A stretch of DNA of 64,000 nucleotides from Streptomyces sp. NBC_00286 (GTDB lineage: Bacteria; Actinomycetota; Actinomycetes; Streptomycetales; Streptomycetaceae), in assembly GCF_036173125.1 (NCBI RefSeq), contig NZ_CP108054.1, positions 8,461,001 to 8,525,000 of the forward strand, in the 5' to 3' direction. A model generated the notes under the pieces. That model was not told where the DNA came from. It did not search any database and saw only the letters and a program-made list of their open reading frames with translations. Positions 10,458-20,159 of the stretch are shown one piece after another. The position numbers and the translations under genes are program-made. Position 1 is the first letter of the stretch; each line of letters opens with the position of its first letter.

Positions 10458-10615
10458 CTGTGGCTGGTCGCTCCCCCACTCTCGGCTGCTCCCCCACTCT
10501 CGGCTTCGCTCGAGCGGGGGGACCCCCATGAGCGGGGGGACCCCCATGAGCGGGGGGACCCCCATCGCGGCGGAGCCGCAAATTGAAACAGCCCCGCGCC
10601 CCTGCTGAAGGGGCG
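10458..10615 (+). repeat. Streptomyces GC-rich interspersed repeat, copy A
   Basis: The stretch CTGTGGCTGGTCGCTCCCCC, ACTCTCGGCTTCGCTCGAG, GGGGGGACCCCCATCGCGG and CGGAGCCGCAAATTGA, then CAGCCCCGCGCCCC, recurs nearly word for word at 16632-16734 and, inverted and partial, at 39245-39305. It contains nested self-complementary blocks, including a terminal GCGCCCC...GGGGCGC hairpin. Here the left part is duplicated (two CTCCCCCACTCTCGGCT copies) and the central part is triplicated. Just before it, GGGCGCA (10396-10402) can pair with TGCGCCC (10416-10422) as a possible argR terminator. No gene is seen between 10381 and 10621. Confidence 0.8.
10512..10565 (+). repeat. 18-bp unit tandemly repeated three times
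   Basis: The unit GAGCGGGGGGACCCCCAT occurs at 10512-10529, 10530-10547 and 10548-10565 without a mismatch. The other two copies of the parent repeat in this window have a single unit, so this is a local expansion inside the interspersed element. Each unit is itself a GGGGGG/CCCCC inverted repeat. Confidence 0.9.
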
Positions 10616-10621
10616 CTTCAG

Positions 10622-11419
10622 TTACCCGAGGCGATGAGCCAGACCCCCCGTGCACCTCACCTCGTCGCCCGCCGTGATCAGCAAGGCCTCGACGTCCGGC
10701 AGCGACTCCAGCCAGTCGAGGGCCTGGCGGGAACCCATCGCGAAAGCCGCCGTAGCCCAGGCGTCCGCCCAGGTGAGGCGGGGGCACACCACAGTCACAG
10801 CGACCAGGTCCGTGACCGCGGAGCGCCCGGTGCCCGGGTCCACGATGTGGACGCCGCGCTCGGCGGTACCCGAGGTGGCGACCGCCAGTTCGTCGGCGCC
10901 GGCCGCGGAGACGACCGCCGCGAGGGAGCCGGGACGCAGCGGGTCCGAGACGCCGACCCGCCAGGGCCGCTCGGGCCCCGGCGTGCCGAGCAACTGCACG
11001 TCGCCGCCGCCGTTCACGCTGACGCCGCTCACCCCGGCGGCCATCAGATGCCGGGCCGCGCGCTCGACCGACCAGCCCTTCACCAGACCGGTCGGGTCGA
11101 CGACACCCCCGTACTTCGTGCTGAACCAGCCGTCGCTCAACCGCTCGGCCTCGGCGCACAGTTCGAGGACTTCGGCGACCTCGGGGTCGCACTGCTCCAC
11201 GGTCAGCTCCTCCCGGCCGAGCCGGGAGACCTGACTGTTCTCCTTGTACGTGCTGAACACGGCGTCCACCACGTGGAGTTGGGCGATCGCCTCCTCCAAC
11301 GCGGTCTGCACGGCCGCCGCTTCGCCCCCGCGCACGTCGAACGAGACGACCGTGCCCATCACCTCCTCCGCGTGACGCACCGCGGGGGGCGCCTGCGCGG
11401 GATCCGCCACCTCAGCCAC
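10622..11419 (-). CDS. apbE: FAD:protein FMN transferase (ApbE)
   Basis: ApbE transfers FMN from FAD onto a Thr or Ser of a target protein outside the cytoplasm. The 265-residue product shows EEVMGTVVSFDV, DPTGLVKGWSVERAARHL, VSVNGGGDVQLLG, VATSGTAERGVHIVDPGTG and the C-terminal WADAWATAAFAMG, all diagnostic of the family; the acidic metal ligands are present. GTG 11419 overlaps the stop of the upstream FMN-binding gene, giving coupling. No convincing signal peptide or lipobox is visible, although many ApbE proteins are exported; an upstream in-frame extension is possible. The neighbouring three-domain FMN-binding protein is its obvious substrate. Confidence 0.9.
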   Translation of the reverse strand: MAEVADPAQAPPAVRHAEEVMGTVVSFDVRGGEAAAVQTALEEAIAQLHVVDAVFSTYKENSQVSRLGREELTVEQCDPEVAEVLELCAEAERLSDGWFSTKYGGVVDPTGLVKGWSVERAARHLMAAGVSGVSVNGGGDVQLLGTPGPERPWRVGVSDPLRPGSLAAVVSAAGADELAVATSGTAERGVHIVDPGTGRSAVTDLVAVTVVCPRLTWADAWATAAFAMGSRQALDWLESLPDVEALLITAGDEVRCTGGLAHRLG

Positions 11420-12569
11420 CGACCTGGTCCAGGGCGTTCTGGAGGGACTTCTTGTAGCCGGCGCTGGTGTAACTGGCACCCGAGACGGCGTCGATGTCGG
11501 CGCTGCCCGCGGCGACGGCGGCCTGGTTGAGCTTCGGGATCGAGTTGGCGCTGACCTGGTCGCTGCGTCCGCCCTTGGGCTTCTGTACCGCCTCGGCCTT
11601 GGTGATCTTGCCGCCGTTGTAGGTGATACGGACCTGGACGGGGCCGTACTGGGTCTCGGCGACGGCGCCGGTCAGTACGCGGGCGTCGGGCGCCACATCG
11701 GCGGACCCACCGCCGCCACCACTGTCATTGCCGGAATCTGCGGACCCGTCACTGCCACTGCCACTGCTGCCACTGCCCGAACCGGCCTGGCCAGATCCGG
11801 CAGCCGACCCGCCACCACCGGACTGCGGAGCCTTGTCGAGGGCCGACTGGAGGGACTTCTTGTAGCCGGCGCTGGTGTAGCTGGCACCGGAGACGGCGTC
11901 GATGTCGGCGCTGCCCGCGGCGACGGCGGCCTGGTTGAGCTTGGGGGCGGAGTTGGCGCTGATCTGGTCGCTGCGTCCGCCCTTGGGCATCTGGACGGCT
12001 TCAGCCTTGGTGATCTTGTCGCCGGCCATGGTGACGCGGACCTGGACCGGGCCGTACTGCGTGTCGACCGCGTCCCCGGTGACCGTCTTCGCCTGAGCCG
12101 AGCCGGACGACGAGCCGCCGCCACCACCGGACTGGGCGGCCTTGTCGAGAGCGGACTGGAGGGACTTCTTGTAGCCGGCGCTGGTGTAGGTGGCGCCGGA
12201 GACGGCATCGATGTCGGCGCTGCCGGCGGTGACCGCGGCCTGGTTCAGCTTGGGGATCGCGTCGGCGCTGATCTGGTCGCTGCGTCCGCCCTGCGGCTTC
12301 TGGACGGCCTCGGCCTTGGTGATCTTTCCGCCGCTCATGGTGACGCGGACCTGGACCGGGCCGTACTCCGTCTTGGAGGCGGCTCCGGTGACCGTGCCGT
12401 CCTGGACGGCCGACTGCTGAGCCCCGCCCTGTGGCGACGCTCCGCCGCCCGGCGCGGCTGCGTCCGACGAGGGGTCTGACGCCGGCTTCAGCGAGAGGAC
12501 AAGGACGATCCCGGACACGGTGGCGGCGGTGGCGAGCATGGCACGCCGAATGGGGTGACTCTTCTTCAT
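11412..12569 (-). CDS. Membrane-anchored protein with three FMN-binding domains
   Basis: The 385-residue protein has a short basic N-terminus and one hydrophobic helix (about residues 9-27), then a Gly/Ser/Ala linker and three FMN-binding domains of about 88 residues at roughly 57-145, 160-247 and 296-385. Each has YGPVQVRV/I, ITKAEAVQ and a flavinylation motif: DAVSGATYTSAGY in domain 1 and DAVSGASYTSAGY in domains 2 and 3. In this family ApbE esterifies FMN to the last residue of the D-x-x-S-G-A-T/S motif. The linkers are Gly/Ser-rich and the last is acidic. I infer a chain of up to three covalent FMNs accepting electrons from the membrane flavoprotein encoded just upstream. ATG 12569 is preceded by AGGAG at close spacing. 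Confidence 0.88.
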   Translation of the reverse strand: MKKSHPIRRAMLATAATVSGIVLVLSLKPASDPSSDAAAPGGGASPQGGAQQSAVQDGTVTGAASKTEYGPVQVRVTMSGGKITKAEAVQKPQGGRSDQISADAIPKLNQAAVTAGSADIDAVSGATYTSAGYKKSLQSALDKAAQSGGGGGSSSGSAQAKTVTGDAVDTQYGPVQVRVTMAGDKITKAEAVQMPKGGRSDQISANSAPKLNQAAVAAGSADIDAVSGASYTSAGYKKSLQSALDKAPQSGGGGSAAGSGQAGSGSGSSGSGSDGSADSGNDSGGGGGSADVAPDARVLTGAVAETQYGPVQVRITYNGGKITKAEAVQKPKGGRSDQVSANSIPKLNQAAVAAGSADIDAVSGASYTSAGYKKSLQNALDQVGG

Positions 12570-12588
12570 CGCTCCTGACTCCCGTCGC

Positions 12589-13968
12589 TCACATCTCGAA
12601 CGACTCGTGATGGATGCGGCGGGCCGGTACGCCCGCGCCGCGGAGTGCTTCGTAGACCTGCTGTGCGAAGCCGGGCGGCCCGCACAGGAAAACGTCATGG
12701 CTGTCGACGTCCGGCAGCTTTCTGCGGAGGGTCTCCGCCGAGATGTCGGGTCGCTCGCCGTCCGGGCTGTTGACCGCGTACATGAGCCGGGCGCCGCGCT
12801 CGTCGGCGATGGCGGCCAGCTCGTCCCACAGGGCCAGGTCCTGGGTGCTGTTGGCCCGGTAGAGCAGCGTCAGATCGCCGGGCGAGCCGGGCAGCGTCTC
12901 GAACAGCGCCCGCATCGGGGTGATGCCGACACCGCCCGCGATCAGCAGCACCTTGCCGCTCCTGCGCCGGGAGGCGGTCATCGCGCCGTACGGGCCCTCG
13001 GCCCAGACGCGGGTACCGGGCTCCAGTTCGCGCAGCCTGGAGGTGTGGTCCCCAATCGCCTTCACCGTGATGCGCAGCATGTTGGGGCGGGGCGCCGCCG
13101 ACAGGGAGTACGGGTGCGAGCTGAAGCGCATGCCGGGCGCCATGAACCGCCACCGGAAGAACTGCCCGGCCTCGGCGCCGATGCGGTGCAGCCGCCGCCC
13201 CGAGATCAGCACCGAGACGACTCCGGGTGCCTCCTCGACGACGTCCGCGACCCGCATACGGTGCCGCAGGTTCAGCCGGATCGGCACGAGCACCCGGTAC
13301 CAGAGCGCCAATGCGGTCACGGCCCCGTACAGCGCGTACCAGGCCGTGGTCGCGGCGGGCTGGACGGCGAAGTCGTTGCCCGTGGACAGCTGGTGCCAGA
13401 AGGACAGGTACACGGCCGCGTAGGTGAGCAGGTGGATGTGGTACCAGGTGTCGTACGGGATCCTGCGCCGGATGCCGCCGATGGAGATCAGGCCGATGAA
13501 CAGCAGCAGACTCGTGCCGATCGCCGCCTTGCCCATGTCCGGCAGCGTGTTCACCGAGTCGATGGTCTGCTCGACGATCCCGGAGAACCCGAGGCCGGCC
13601 TGCAGCGCGTAGCCGTACATGGTCAGGATGAGGTGCGCGAGGACCAGGCAGAGCGTGTAGCGGCCGCTCATCGCGTGCCAGCGCGCCACGCGGTCCGAGC
13701 CGACGCGGCGCTCCAGCGCGGGCACCCGGGCCATCTGCAACACCACGAGGGCCATCAGATAGCCGGCCAGCAGACCGGTGATCCGGCCGGCGCCGAGAAT
13801 CCGGTCCGTGTTGTTGGCGATGGCCGGAGTGTTGCTCCACCACAGCCAGACCACCCCCACCGCACCCGCCCAGACAGCGAGCAGGAGCGGGACTGCGGGA
13901 TTGCGGCGAGGGCGGATACGGCGCAACGTCTGGCGCCGCGCAGCGCGACCGCCGGCGATCGTACTCAC
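12589..13968 (-). CDS. Ferric-reductase-like transmembrane flavoprotein (FAD/NAD(P)H)
   Basis: The 459-residue protein has a basic N-terminus, about six membrane helices (residues ~27-235) and a C-terminal ferredoxin-reductase module. Candidate heme histidines are in RWHAMSGRYTL...LAHLIL and WYHIHLLTYAAVYLSFWHQ. The FAD region is FSSHPYSLSAAP, the NAD(P) region is VLLIAGGVGITPMRALFE, and the C-terminal VFLCGPPGFAQQV is typical of the fold. It should oxidise cytoplasmic NAD(P)H and pass electrons through heme to the outside face. GTG 13968 has GGAGG 6 nt upstream. It is the first gene of a three-gene unit with the triple FMN-binding protein (19-nt gap) and apbE, which are its likely electron acceptor and that acceptor's maturase. 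Confidence 0.87.
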   Translation of the reverse strand: MSTIAGGRAARRQTLRRIRPRRNPAVPLLLAVWAGAVGVVWLWWSNTPAIANNTDRILGAGRITGLLAGYLMALVVLQMARVPALERRVGSDRVARWHAMSGRYTLCLVLAHLILTMYGYALQAGLGFSGIVEQTIDSVNTLPDMGKAAIGTSLLLFIGLISIGGIRRRIPYDTWYHIHLLTYAAVYLSFWHQLSTGNDFAVQPAATTAWYALYGAVTALALWYRVLVPIRLNLRHRMRVADVVEEAPGVVSVLISGRRLHRIGAEAGQFFRWRFMAPGMRFSSHPYSLSAAPRPNMLRITVKAIGDHTSRLRELEPGTRVWAEGPYGAMTASRRRSGKVLLIAGGVGITPMRALFETLPGSPGDLTLLYRANSTQDLALWDELAAIADERGARLMYAVNSPDGERPDISAETLRRKLPDVDSHDVFLCGPPGFAQQVYEALRGAGVPARRIHHESFEM

Positions 13969-14181
13969 GGTTCCTCCGTGGGACTGGCGAGAGGGGGAGT
14001 GGCCCTTGGCCCAGTGGTACGTCGCGGGACGCCAGCTTGTTCAATCGACCAGGGAGCAAGGGGCGAACTGCTGCGACCCGCGGTAACCCACGGCGACTTC
14101 AGACGCTCGGACTCGGGGGAGGGCGGCGGTCCCTCAACGCGAAGGCCCCCAAGGGATGGGCTCCCAAAGGGGGCAGACGGA

Positions 14182-14223
14182 CTCCGTGGCCGCCCCGGCC
14201 CAGCGCTCGGGGCAGCCACGGAG
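14182..14223 (-). terminator. Hairpin downstream of the two-domain secreted protein gene
   Basis: CTCCGTGGC (14182-14190) pairs with GCCACGGAG (14215-14223), and GCCCCG (14192-14197) pairs with CGGGGC (14208-14213), with one mismatch between. It starts 30 bp past the stop at 14253 on the minus strand. The following minus-strand bases are only moderately T-rich. A second weaker GCCCCC/GGGGGC pair is at 14145-14174. Confidence 0.55.
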
Positions 14224-14252
14224 GGCTTACTCGGTGGCGTTACTCACTGGAC

Positions 14253-15149
14253 TTACTGGTTGAGCTCGCAGGTCGCGAGGGCTTCGAGGCCCTCGGGCTT
14301 CTCGGCGGCGCGGCCGATCGCGGTCTCGATGCGGTTCAGGGCCGCGACGCGCTTGTCCTCGAGCGGGCCGAGGATGGCGTTCTGGATGAAGTTGGGGCCG
14401 CCCTGGCCGACGGTGTCGACGATGCGCTTGTTGGCATCGGCGATCTGGTTGTCGAGCTGGGCGAGGTTGCTGTCCACCTCGGCCTGCGCGGAGGCGGGGA
14501 TCTCGGCGGGGAGGCTCGACTCGACCTCGGGGCAGCTGATGGTGCCCGCGGCACCGGCGTTGCCCGCGTCGTCCTCGGCTCCGCCCGCATCCTCGTCGTT
14601 GCCGGCGTCACCGGCCGCGTCCCCGGCGCCGTCTTCGTTCCCGCCCGCCGCGTCGGTCGGCGCCTCGGTCGGCTCCTCCTCGGCCTCGCCGCCCGCGTCA
14701 CCCGCGTTGAGCTCGCAGGTCGCGAGGGCTTCGAGGCCCTCGGGCTTCTCGGCGGCGCGGCCGATGGCCGTCTCGATGCGGTTCAGGGCCGCGACGCGCT
14801 TGTCCTCGAGCGGGCCGAGGATGGCGTTCTGGATGAAGTTGGGGCCGCCCTGGCCGACGGTGTCGACGATGCGCTTGTTGGCATCGGCGATCTGGTTGTC
14901 GAGCTGGGCGAGGTTGCTGTCCACCTCGGCCTGCGCGGAGGCGGGGATCTCGGCGGGGAGGCTGCCCTCCACGGCCGGGCAGTTCACGGTGCCGGGTGAC
15001 GCGTTTGTGGCGGCCTGGTCGGAGTTGTTCTTCGACGTTTCGCCGGCCAAGGCCGATCCGGCGATCACGGCGCCGGACAACACCACTGCGGCGGCGCCGC
15101 CGATCATCGCCACCCGGCGTCTGTTGTACTTCGGGAGAGCCCTGGACAT
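14253..15149 (-). CDS. Secreted protein with two near-identical ~85-residue domains
   Basis: I do not recognise a family. The 298-residue protein has a Sec-type signal (basic start, hydrophobic VAMIGGAAAVVLSGAVIAG, ALA cleavage site near residue 35). Two domains follow, at about residues 63-147 and 211-297, virtually identical from SLPAEIPASAQAEVDSNLAQ to the end, each flanked by one Cys before (CPAVE or CPEVE) and one near its end (ATCEL), so each may hold a disulfide. The linker (about 148-205) is Gly/Asp/Glu/Ala-rich and acidic. The domain looks all-helical. GAGG precedes ATG 15149. Near identity at DNA level points to a recent duplication or gene conversion. Expressed divergently from argG. 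Confidence 0.8.
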   Translation of the reverse strand: MSRALPKYNRRRVAMIGGAAAVVLSGAVIAGSALAGETSKNNSDQAATNASPGTVNCPAVEGSLPAEIPASAQAEVDSNLAQLDNQIADANKRIVDTVGQGGPNFIQNAILGPLEDKRVAALNRIETAIGRAAEKPEGLEALATCELNAGDAGGEAEEEPTEAPTDAAGGNEDGAGDAAGDAGNDEDAGGAEDDAGNAGAAGTISCPEVESSLPAEIPASAQAEVDSNLAQLDNQIADANKRIVDTVGQGGPNFIQNAILGPLEDKRVAALNRIETAIGRAAEKPEGLEALATCELNQ

Positions 15150-15344
15150 GCGGAAGCCTCGCTCTGGTCGGGGGTTGGGCCGCCCGTGGTCGTTCCGGGC
15201 GGCGCACTCCAGCGGTCGTTTACAAACGCGGCGCCTGCGTTCAGCGGGAGGTACGGGAAAGCGGTTTCAGCCGTTCAAACGAAACCTGAGATTTGTTCGC
15301 GGTCTTCTCGCGCGGCACCCGTCAGACCCCCGCGATTGACGAAC

Positions 15345-15372
15345 CATGCAGAGTCCTGCATACTCATGCATG
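15345..15372. promoter_or_regulatory. Double ARG box upstream of argG
   Basis: Two overlapping TGCAT palindromes occur: CATGCAGAGTCCTGCATA at 15345-15362 and CTGCATACTCATGCATG at 15356-15372. They match the operator type upstream of argC and end 28 bp before the argG GTG, a position suited to ArgR repression. No comparable site is seen before argH. Confidence 0.7.
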
Positions 15373-15400
15373 TCAGCGAATGCACTGTGAGGAGAAACCC

Positions 15401-16594
15401 GTGACCGAGCGCGTCGTACTCGCCTACTCGGGCGGCCTGGACACCTCCGTCGCCATCGGCTGGATCGCCGAGGAGACGGGCGCCGAGGTCATCGCCGTTG
15501 CCGTGGACGTCGGCCAGGGCGGCGAGGACCTGGACGTCATCCGCAAGCGCGCGCTCTCCTGCGGTGCCGTGGAGGCCGAGGTCGCGGACGCCAAGGACGA
15601 GTTCGCCGAGGAGTACTGCCTCCCGGCGATCAAGGCCAACGCCCTCTACATGGACCGCTATCCGCTGGTCTCCGCCCTCTCCAGGCCGACCATCGTCAAG
15701 CACCTCGTAGCCGCCGCCCAGAAGCACGGCGCCACCACGGTCGCCCACGGCTGCACCGGCAAGGGCAACGACCAGGTCCGCTTCGAGGCCGGCATCGTCG
15801 CCCTCGCCCCCGACCTCAAGTGCATCGCCCCGGTCCGCGACTACGCGATGACCCGGGACAAGGCGATCGCCTTCTGCGAGGACAAGGGCCTGCCGATCGC
15901 CACCACCAAGAAGTCGCCGTACTCCATCGACCAGAACGTCTTCGGACGCGCCGTCGAGACCGGCTTCCTGGAGGACATCTGGAACGCCCCGATCGAGGAC
16001 GTCTACGAGTACACGCAGAACCCCGCGCTCCCGCGTGAGGCCGACGAGGTGATCGTCACCTTCAAGGCGGGCGTCCCGGTCGCCATCGACGGCAAGCCCG
16101 TCACCGTCCTGCAGGCCATCCAGCAGCTCAACGAGCGCGCCGGCGCCCAGGGCATCGGCCGGATCGACATGGTCGAGGACCGCCTCGTCGGCATCAAGTC
16201 CCGTGAGGTGTACGAGGCTCCCGGCGCCATCGCACTGATCACGGCCCACCAGGAGCTGGAGAACGTCACCGTCGAGCGCGAACTCGCCCGCTACAAGCGG
16301 CAGGTCGAGCAGCGCTGGGGCGAGCTGGTCTACGACGGCCTGTGGTTCTCCCCGCTCAAGCGCGCCCTGGACGGCTTCATCAACGAGGCCAACCAGCACG
16401 TCTCCGGCGACATCCGGATGACCCTGCACGGCGGTCGCGCCGTCGTCACCGGCCGCCGCTCCGAGTCGTCGCTGTACGACTTCAACCTCGCGACGTACGA
16501 CACGGGCGACTCCTTCGACCAGTCGGCGGCGAAGGGCTTCATCGACATCTACAGCCTGTCGTCGAAGATCGCGGCGAAGCGGGACCTGGCGTAG
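15401..16594 (+). CDS. argG: Argininosuccinate synthase
   Basis: ArgG joins citrulline and aspartate using ATP to make argininosuccinate. The 397-residue protein opens with the PP-loop [15 protein letters not shown]. It contains [16 protein letters not shown] (substrate and ATP contacts) and the expected [15 protein letters not shown] segment. GTG 15401 has GAGGAG about 6 nt upstream; longer in-frame readings would run through the operator and are rejected. An ARG-box pair lies immediately upstream. argH follows after 254 bp occupied by a repeat and a hairpin. Confidence 0.97.
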   Translation: MTERVVLAYSGGLDTSVAIGWIAEETGAEVIAVAVDVGQGGEDLDVIRKRALSCGAVEAEVADAKDEFAEEYCLPAIKANALYMDRYPLVSALSRPTIVKHLVAAAQKHGATTVAHGCTGKGNDQVRFEAGIVALAPDLKCIAPVRDYAMTRDKAIAFCEDKGLPIATTKKSPYSIDQNVFGRAVETGFLEDIWNAPIEDVYEYTQNPALPREADEVIVTFKAGVPVAIDGKPVTVLQAIQQLNERAGAQGIGRIDMVEDRLVGIKSREVYEAPGAIALITAHQELENVTVERELARYKRQVEQRWGELVYDGLWFSPLKRALDGFINEANQHVSGDIRMTLHGGRAVVTGRRSESSLYDFNLATYDTGDSFDQSAAKGFIDIYSLSSKIAAKRDLA

Positions 16595-16631
16595 GCGCTC
16601 CGCTGGAGGGCGGTTGGAAGACTGCGGGCCG

Positions 16632-16734
16632 TCTGTGGCTGGTCGCTCCCCCACTCTCGGCTTCGCTCGAGCGGGGGGACCCCCATCGCGGCGGAGCCGC
16701 AAATTGACGCAGCCCCGCGCCCCTGAAGGGGCGC
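16632..16734 (+). repeat. Streptomyces GC-rich interspersed repeat, copy B
   Basis: This is the simple form of the element at 10458-10615, with one GAGCGGGGGGACCCCCAT unit and the same CGGAGCCGCAAATTGA core. It ends in GCGCCCC-TGAA-GGGGCGC (16717-16734), a small hairpin placed as a possible argG terminator. Confidence 0.8.
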
Positions 16735-16783
16735 CACCCTGCGCTCGACTCAGCACAGCGTGCCTACGCACGCACTAGCCTGA

Positions 16784-18282
<1,499 letters not shown>

Positions 18283-18291
18283 CTACTGGTT

Positions 18292-18311
18292 AAGCGGCGC
18301 AGCCGCTTTTT
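18292..18311 (+). terminator. Intrinsic terminator after argH
   Basis: AAGCGGC-GCA-GCCGCTT followed by TTT forms a 7-bp stem with a 3-nt loop and T-tail, 10 bp after the argH stop. It is one of the few textbook rho-independent terminators in the window. Confidence 0.8.
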
Positions 18312-18371
18312 CAGGGGCGCGGAGCTGTATTGATTTGCGGCTCCGCCGCGTGGGCGCGACCAGCCACACAC
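18311..18371 (-). repeat. Interspersed-repeat fragment, inverted
   Basis: Read on the minus strand, it gives GTGGCTGGTCGCGCCCACG then CGGCGGAGCCGCAAATCAA and a CCGCGCCCCTG end, the same words as copies A and B. The rest of the gap to 18547 holds a GGGGCGCAGCCCCTG mini-hairpin around 18424-18441 and no gene. Confidence 0.6.
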
Positions 18372-18547
18372 AACCCGCACTCGCCAACGACCATGAACTC
18401 CCGAGCTCTTATGCGGGGGTTCCAGGGGCGCAGCCCCTGCAGGATGGGACGGGTAGGGGCGGCGGGGGCGAGAACCGCCGAAGGCGAATCCCCGCGGGTT
18501 ACGTTGGTCAAGCAGCCGCACCGGAGCCGACCGAAACGGAGCCCGCG

Positions 18548-19519
18548 ATGCCCTTCGCCCGCCTCGCGACCGCCACCACCCCCACCTGCCACATCGGCCT
18601 GGGCCTCGCCGCAGTAGCCCGCCCCGGCTACATCAACCTCGGCCGGGAGGTCGACCTCCCGGCTGACCGCACCGTCGAAGCCCTACGCGAGCGAACCCAC
18701 GAACTCCTCGACGCCGCCTACGCCCAAGGCGTCCGCTACTTCGACGCAGCCCGCTCCTACGGCCGCTCCGAGGAGTTCCTCGCCGACTGGCTCCGCACCC
18801 ACCCCCACATCGACGACGTAGTCATCGGCAGCAAATGGGGCTACACCTACACCGCAGACTGGCGCACGGACGCCGAGCAACACGAGGTCAAGAACCACAG
18901 CGCGGCCACGTACGAACGCCAGCGCGCCGAGACCGCCGCCCTGCTCGGCGACCGCCTCGACCTCTACCAGATCCACTCCGTGACCCCGGACAGCCCGGCC
19001 CTCACCGACAAGGAACTCCACGCCAAGCTGGCGGAAGCCGCCGCCCAGGGGATCACGATCGGCTTCTCCACCAGCGGACCGGCCCAGGCCGAAGCCATCC
19101 GCACCGCGCTCGCCGTGACGGTCGACGGCGAGCCCCTGTTCCGTACCGTCCAGGCCACCTACAACGCCCTGGAAACCTCCGCCGCACCCGCCCTCGCCGA
19201 GGCCCACGACGCCGGACTCACCGTGCTCGTCAAGGAGGCCATGGCCAACGGCCGCCTCGCCGGCCCGTACGCCCCCGAACCGGTACGCGCCATCGCCGAG
19301 TCGGCGGAACTCGGCCCCGACGCGGTAGCCCTGGCCCTCGTCCTGCACCAGCCCTGGGCCGGCGTCGTCCTCTCCGGAGCGGCCACCGTCAATCAGCTCG
19401 TCTCGAACCTGCACGCCGCGGTGGTCGACCTCGACGACGAACAGGTGGCCCGGCTGGCCGCACTCGCCGAGGAGCCGCACGCGTACTGGGAACGGCGCGG
19501 GCAACTGCCCTGGCACTGA
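18548..19519 (+). CDS. Aldo/keto reductase family oxidoreductase
   Basis: The 323-residue protein is an NAD(P)H-dependent (beta/alpha)8 oxidoreductase. Family residues are seen in order: FDAARSYGRSEEFLADWL (catalytic Asp and Tyr), VIGSKWGY (Lys), LYQIHSV (His), then ITIGFSTSGPAQAEAIRTAL and a C-terminal cofactor loop VVLSGAATVNQL. ATG 18548 gives the standard length; upstream in-frame sequence runs into the repeat and lacks conservation. No strong Shine-Dalgarno is seen. It is a stand-alone gene upstream of the tetR-MFS pair; the substrate is unknown. Confidence 0.88.
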   Translation: MPFARLATATTPTCHIGLGLAAVARPGYINLGREVDLPADRTVEALRERTHELLDAAYAQGVRYFDAARSYGRSEEFLADWLRTHPHIDDVVIGSKWGYTYTADWRTDAEQHEVKNHSAATYERQRAETAALLGDRLDLYQIHSVTPDSPALTDKELHAKLAEAAAQGITIGFSTSGPAQAEAIRTALAVTVDGEPLFRTVQATYNALETSAAPALAEAHDAGLTVLVKEAMANGRLAGPYAPEPVRAIAESAELGPDAVALALVLHQPWAGVVLSGAATVNQLVSNLHAAVVDLDDEQVARLAALAEEPHAYWERRGQLPWH

Positions 19520-19573
19520 GCACCACCCGATCCCACCGAAGCACCGGCATGGATGAGCCACGTACGCCTTGAA

Positions 19574-19591
19574 TGAGACATTAACGTCTCA
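19574..19591. promoter_or_regulatory. TetR-type palindromic operator with leaderless promoter
   Basis: TGAGACATTAACGTCTCA is an 18-bp palindrome with one mismatched symmetric pair. A further half-site, GTCTCAT, overlaps the tetR start at 19606-19612. A -10-like TATGGT at 19599-19604 sits 6 nt before ATG 19611, consistent with a leaderless transcript whose promoter is covered by the repressor. The TetR gene downstream is the obvious candidate to bind it. Confidence 0.7.
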
Positions 19592-19610
19592 CATGCGCTA
19601 TGGTCGTCTC

Positions 19611-20159
19611 ATGGCTGTCGACCGCGCACACGTACTCCGCAGCGCCGCCGCGCTGCTCACCCGCAAGGCCACCGCCACCATGGACGAGGTGGCCAAGGCG
19701 GCCGGGATCAGCCGGGCCACCCTGCACCGCGAGTTCGCGGGGCGGGACGCGCTCGTACGGGCCCTCGAAGCCCTCGGCATCGAGGAGTGCGAGGCCGCGC
19801 TGGACGCGGCGCGGCTCGACGAGGGGCCCGCGAGCGAGGCCGTACGCCGCCTCGTGCGCGAGATCGAGCCCGCCGCCGGACTGCTCTCGTTCCTCTACAC
19901 GGAGAATCAGCTCTTCGAGGGCGAGCAGCAGAACGAGGGCTGGGGGCGGCTCGACGCCCGGATCTCCGCGTTGTTCCGGCGTGGCCAGGAGAGCGGGGAG
20001 TTCCGTATCGACCTCACTCCGGCCTGGCTCACCGAGGCGCTGTTCGGGCTGATCGCGTCCGGTGTCTGGGTCGTCCTGAGCGGCAAGGTCGCCGCCAAGG
20101 ACGTCCACTACATGATCGTCGAGCTGTTGCTCGGCGGCGCACTTCGGAGGGAACCATGA
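19611..20159 (+). CDS. TetR-family transcriptional repressor
   Basis: The 182-residue product has an N-terminal TetR helix-turn-helix, MDEVAKAAGISRATLHREFAGRDALVRALE, at about residues 24-53 and a helical ligand domain. ATG 19611 is preferred over in-frame ATGs at 19569 and 19593 because those fall before or within the operator and because a -10 box lies at leaderless spacing. Its stop overlaps the MFS start (ATGA). It probably represses itself and the exporter until an inducing drug binds. Confidence 0.9.
   Translation: MAVDRAHVLRSAAALLTRKATATMDEVAKAAGISRATLHREFAGRDALVRALEALGIEECEAALDAARLDEGPASEAVRRLVREIEPAAGLLSFLYTENQLFEGEQQNEGWGRLDARISALFRRGQESGEFRIDLTPAWLTEALFGLIASGVWVVLSGKVAAKDVHYMIVELLLGGALRREP

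Noticed and set aside
12607..15339. A 910-codon plus-strand frame across the ferric reductase and secreted-protein genes
   Set aside because: It is antisense to two well-supported genes and encodes Arg/Gly/Val-rich sequence without a family.
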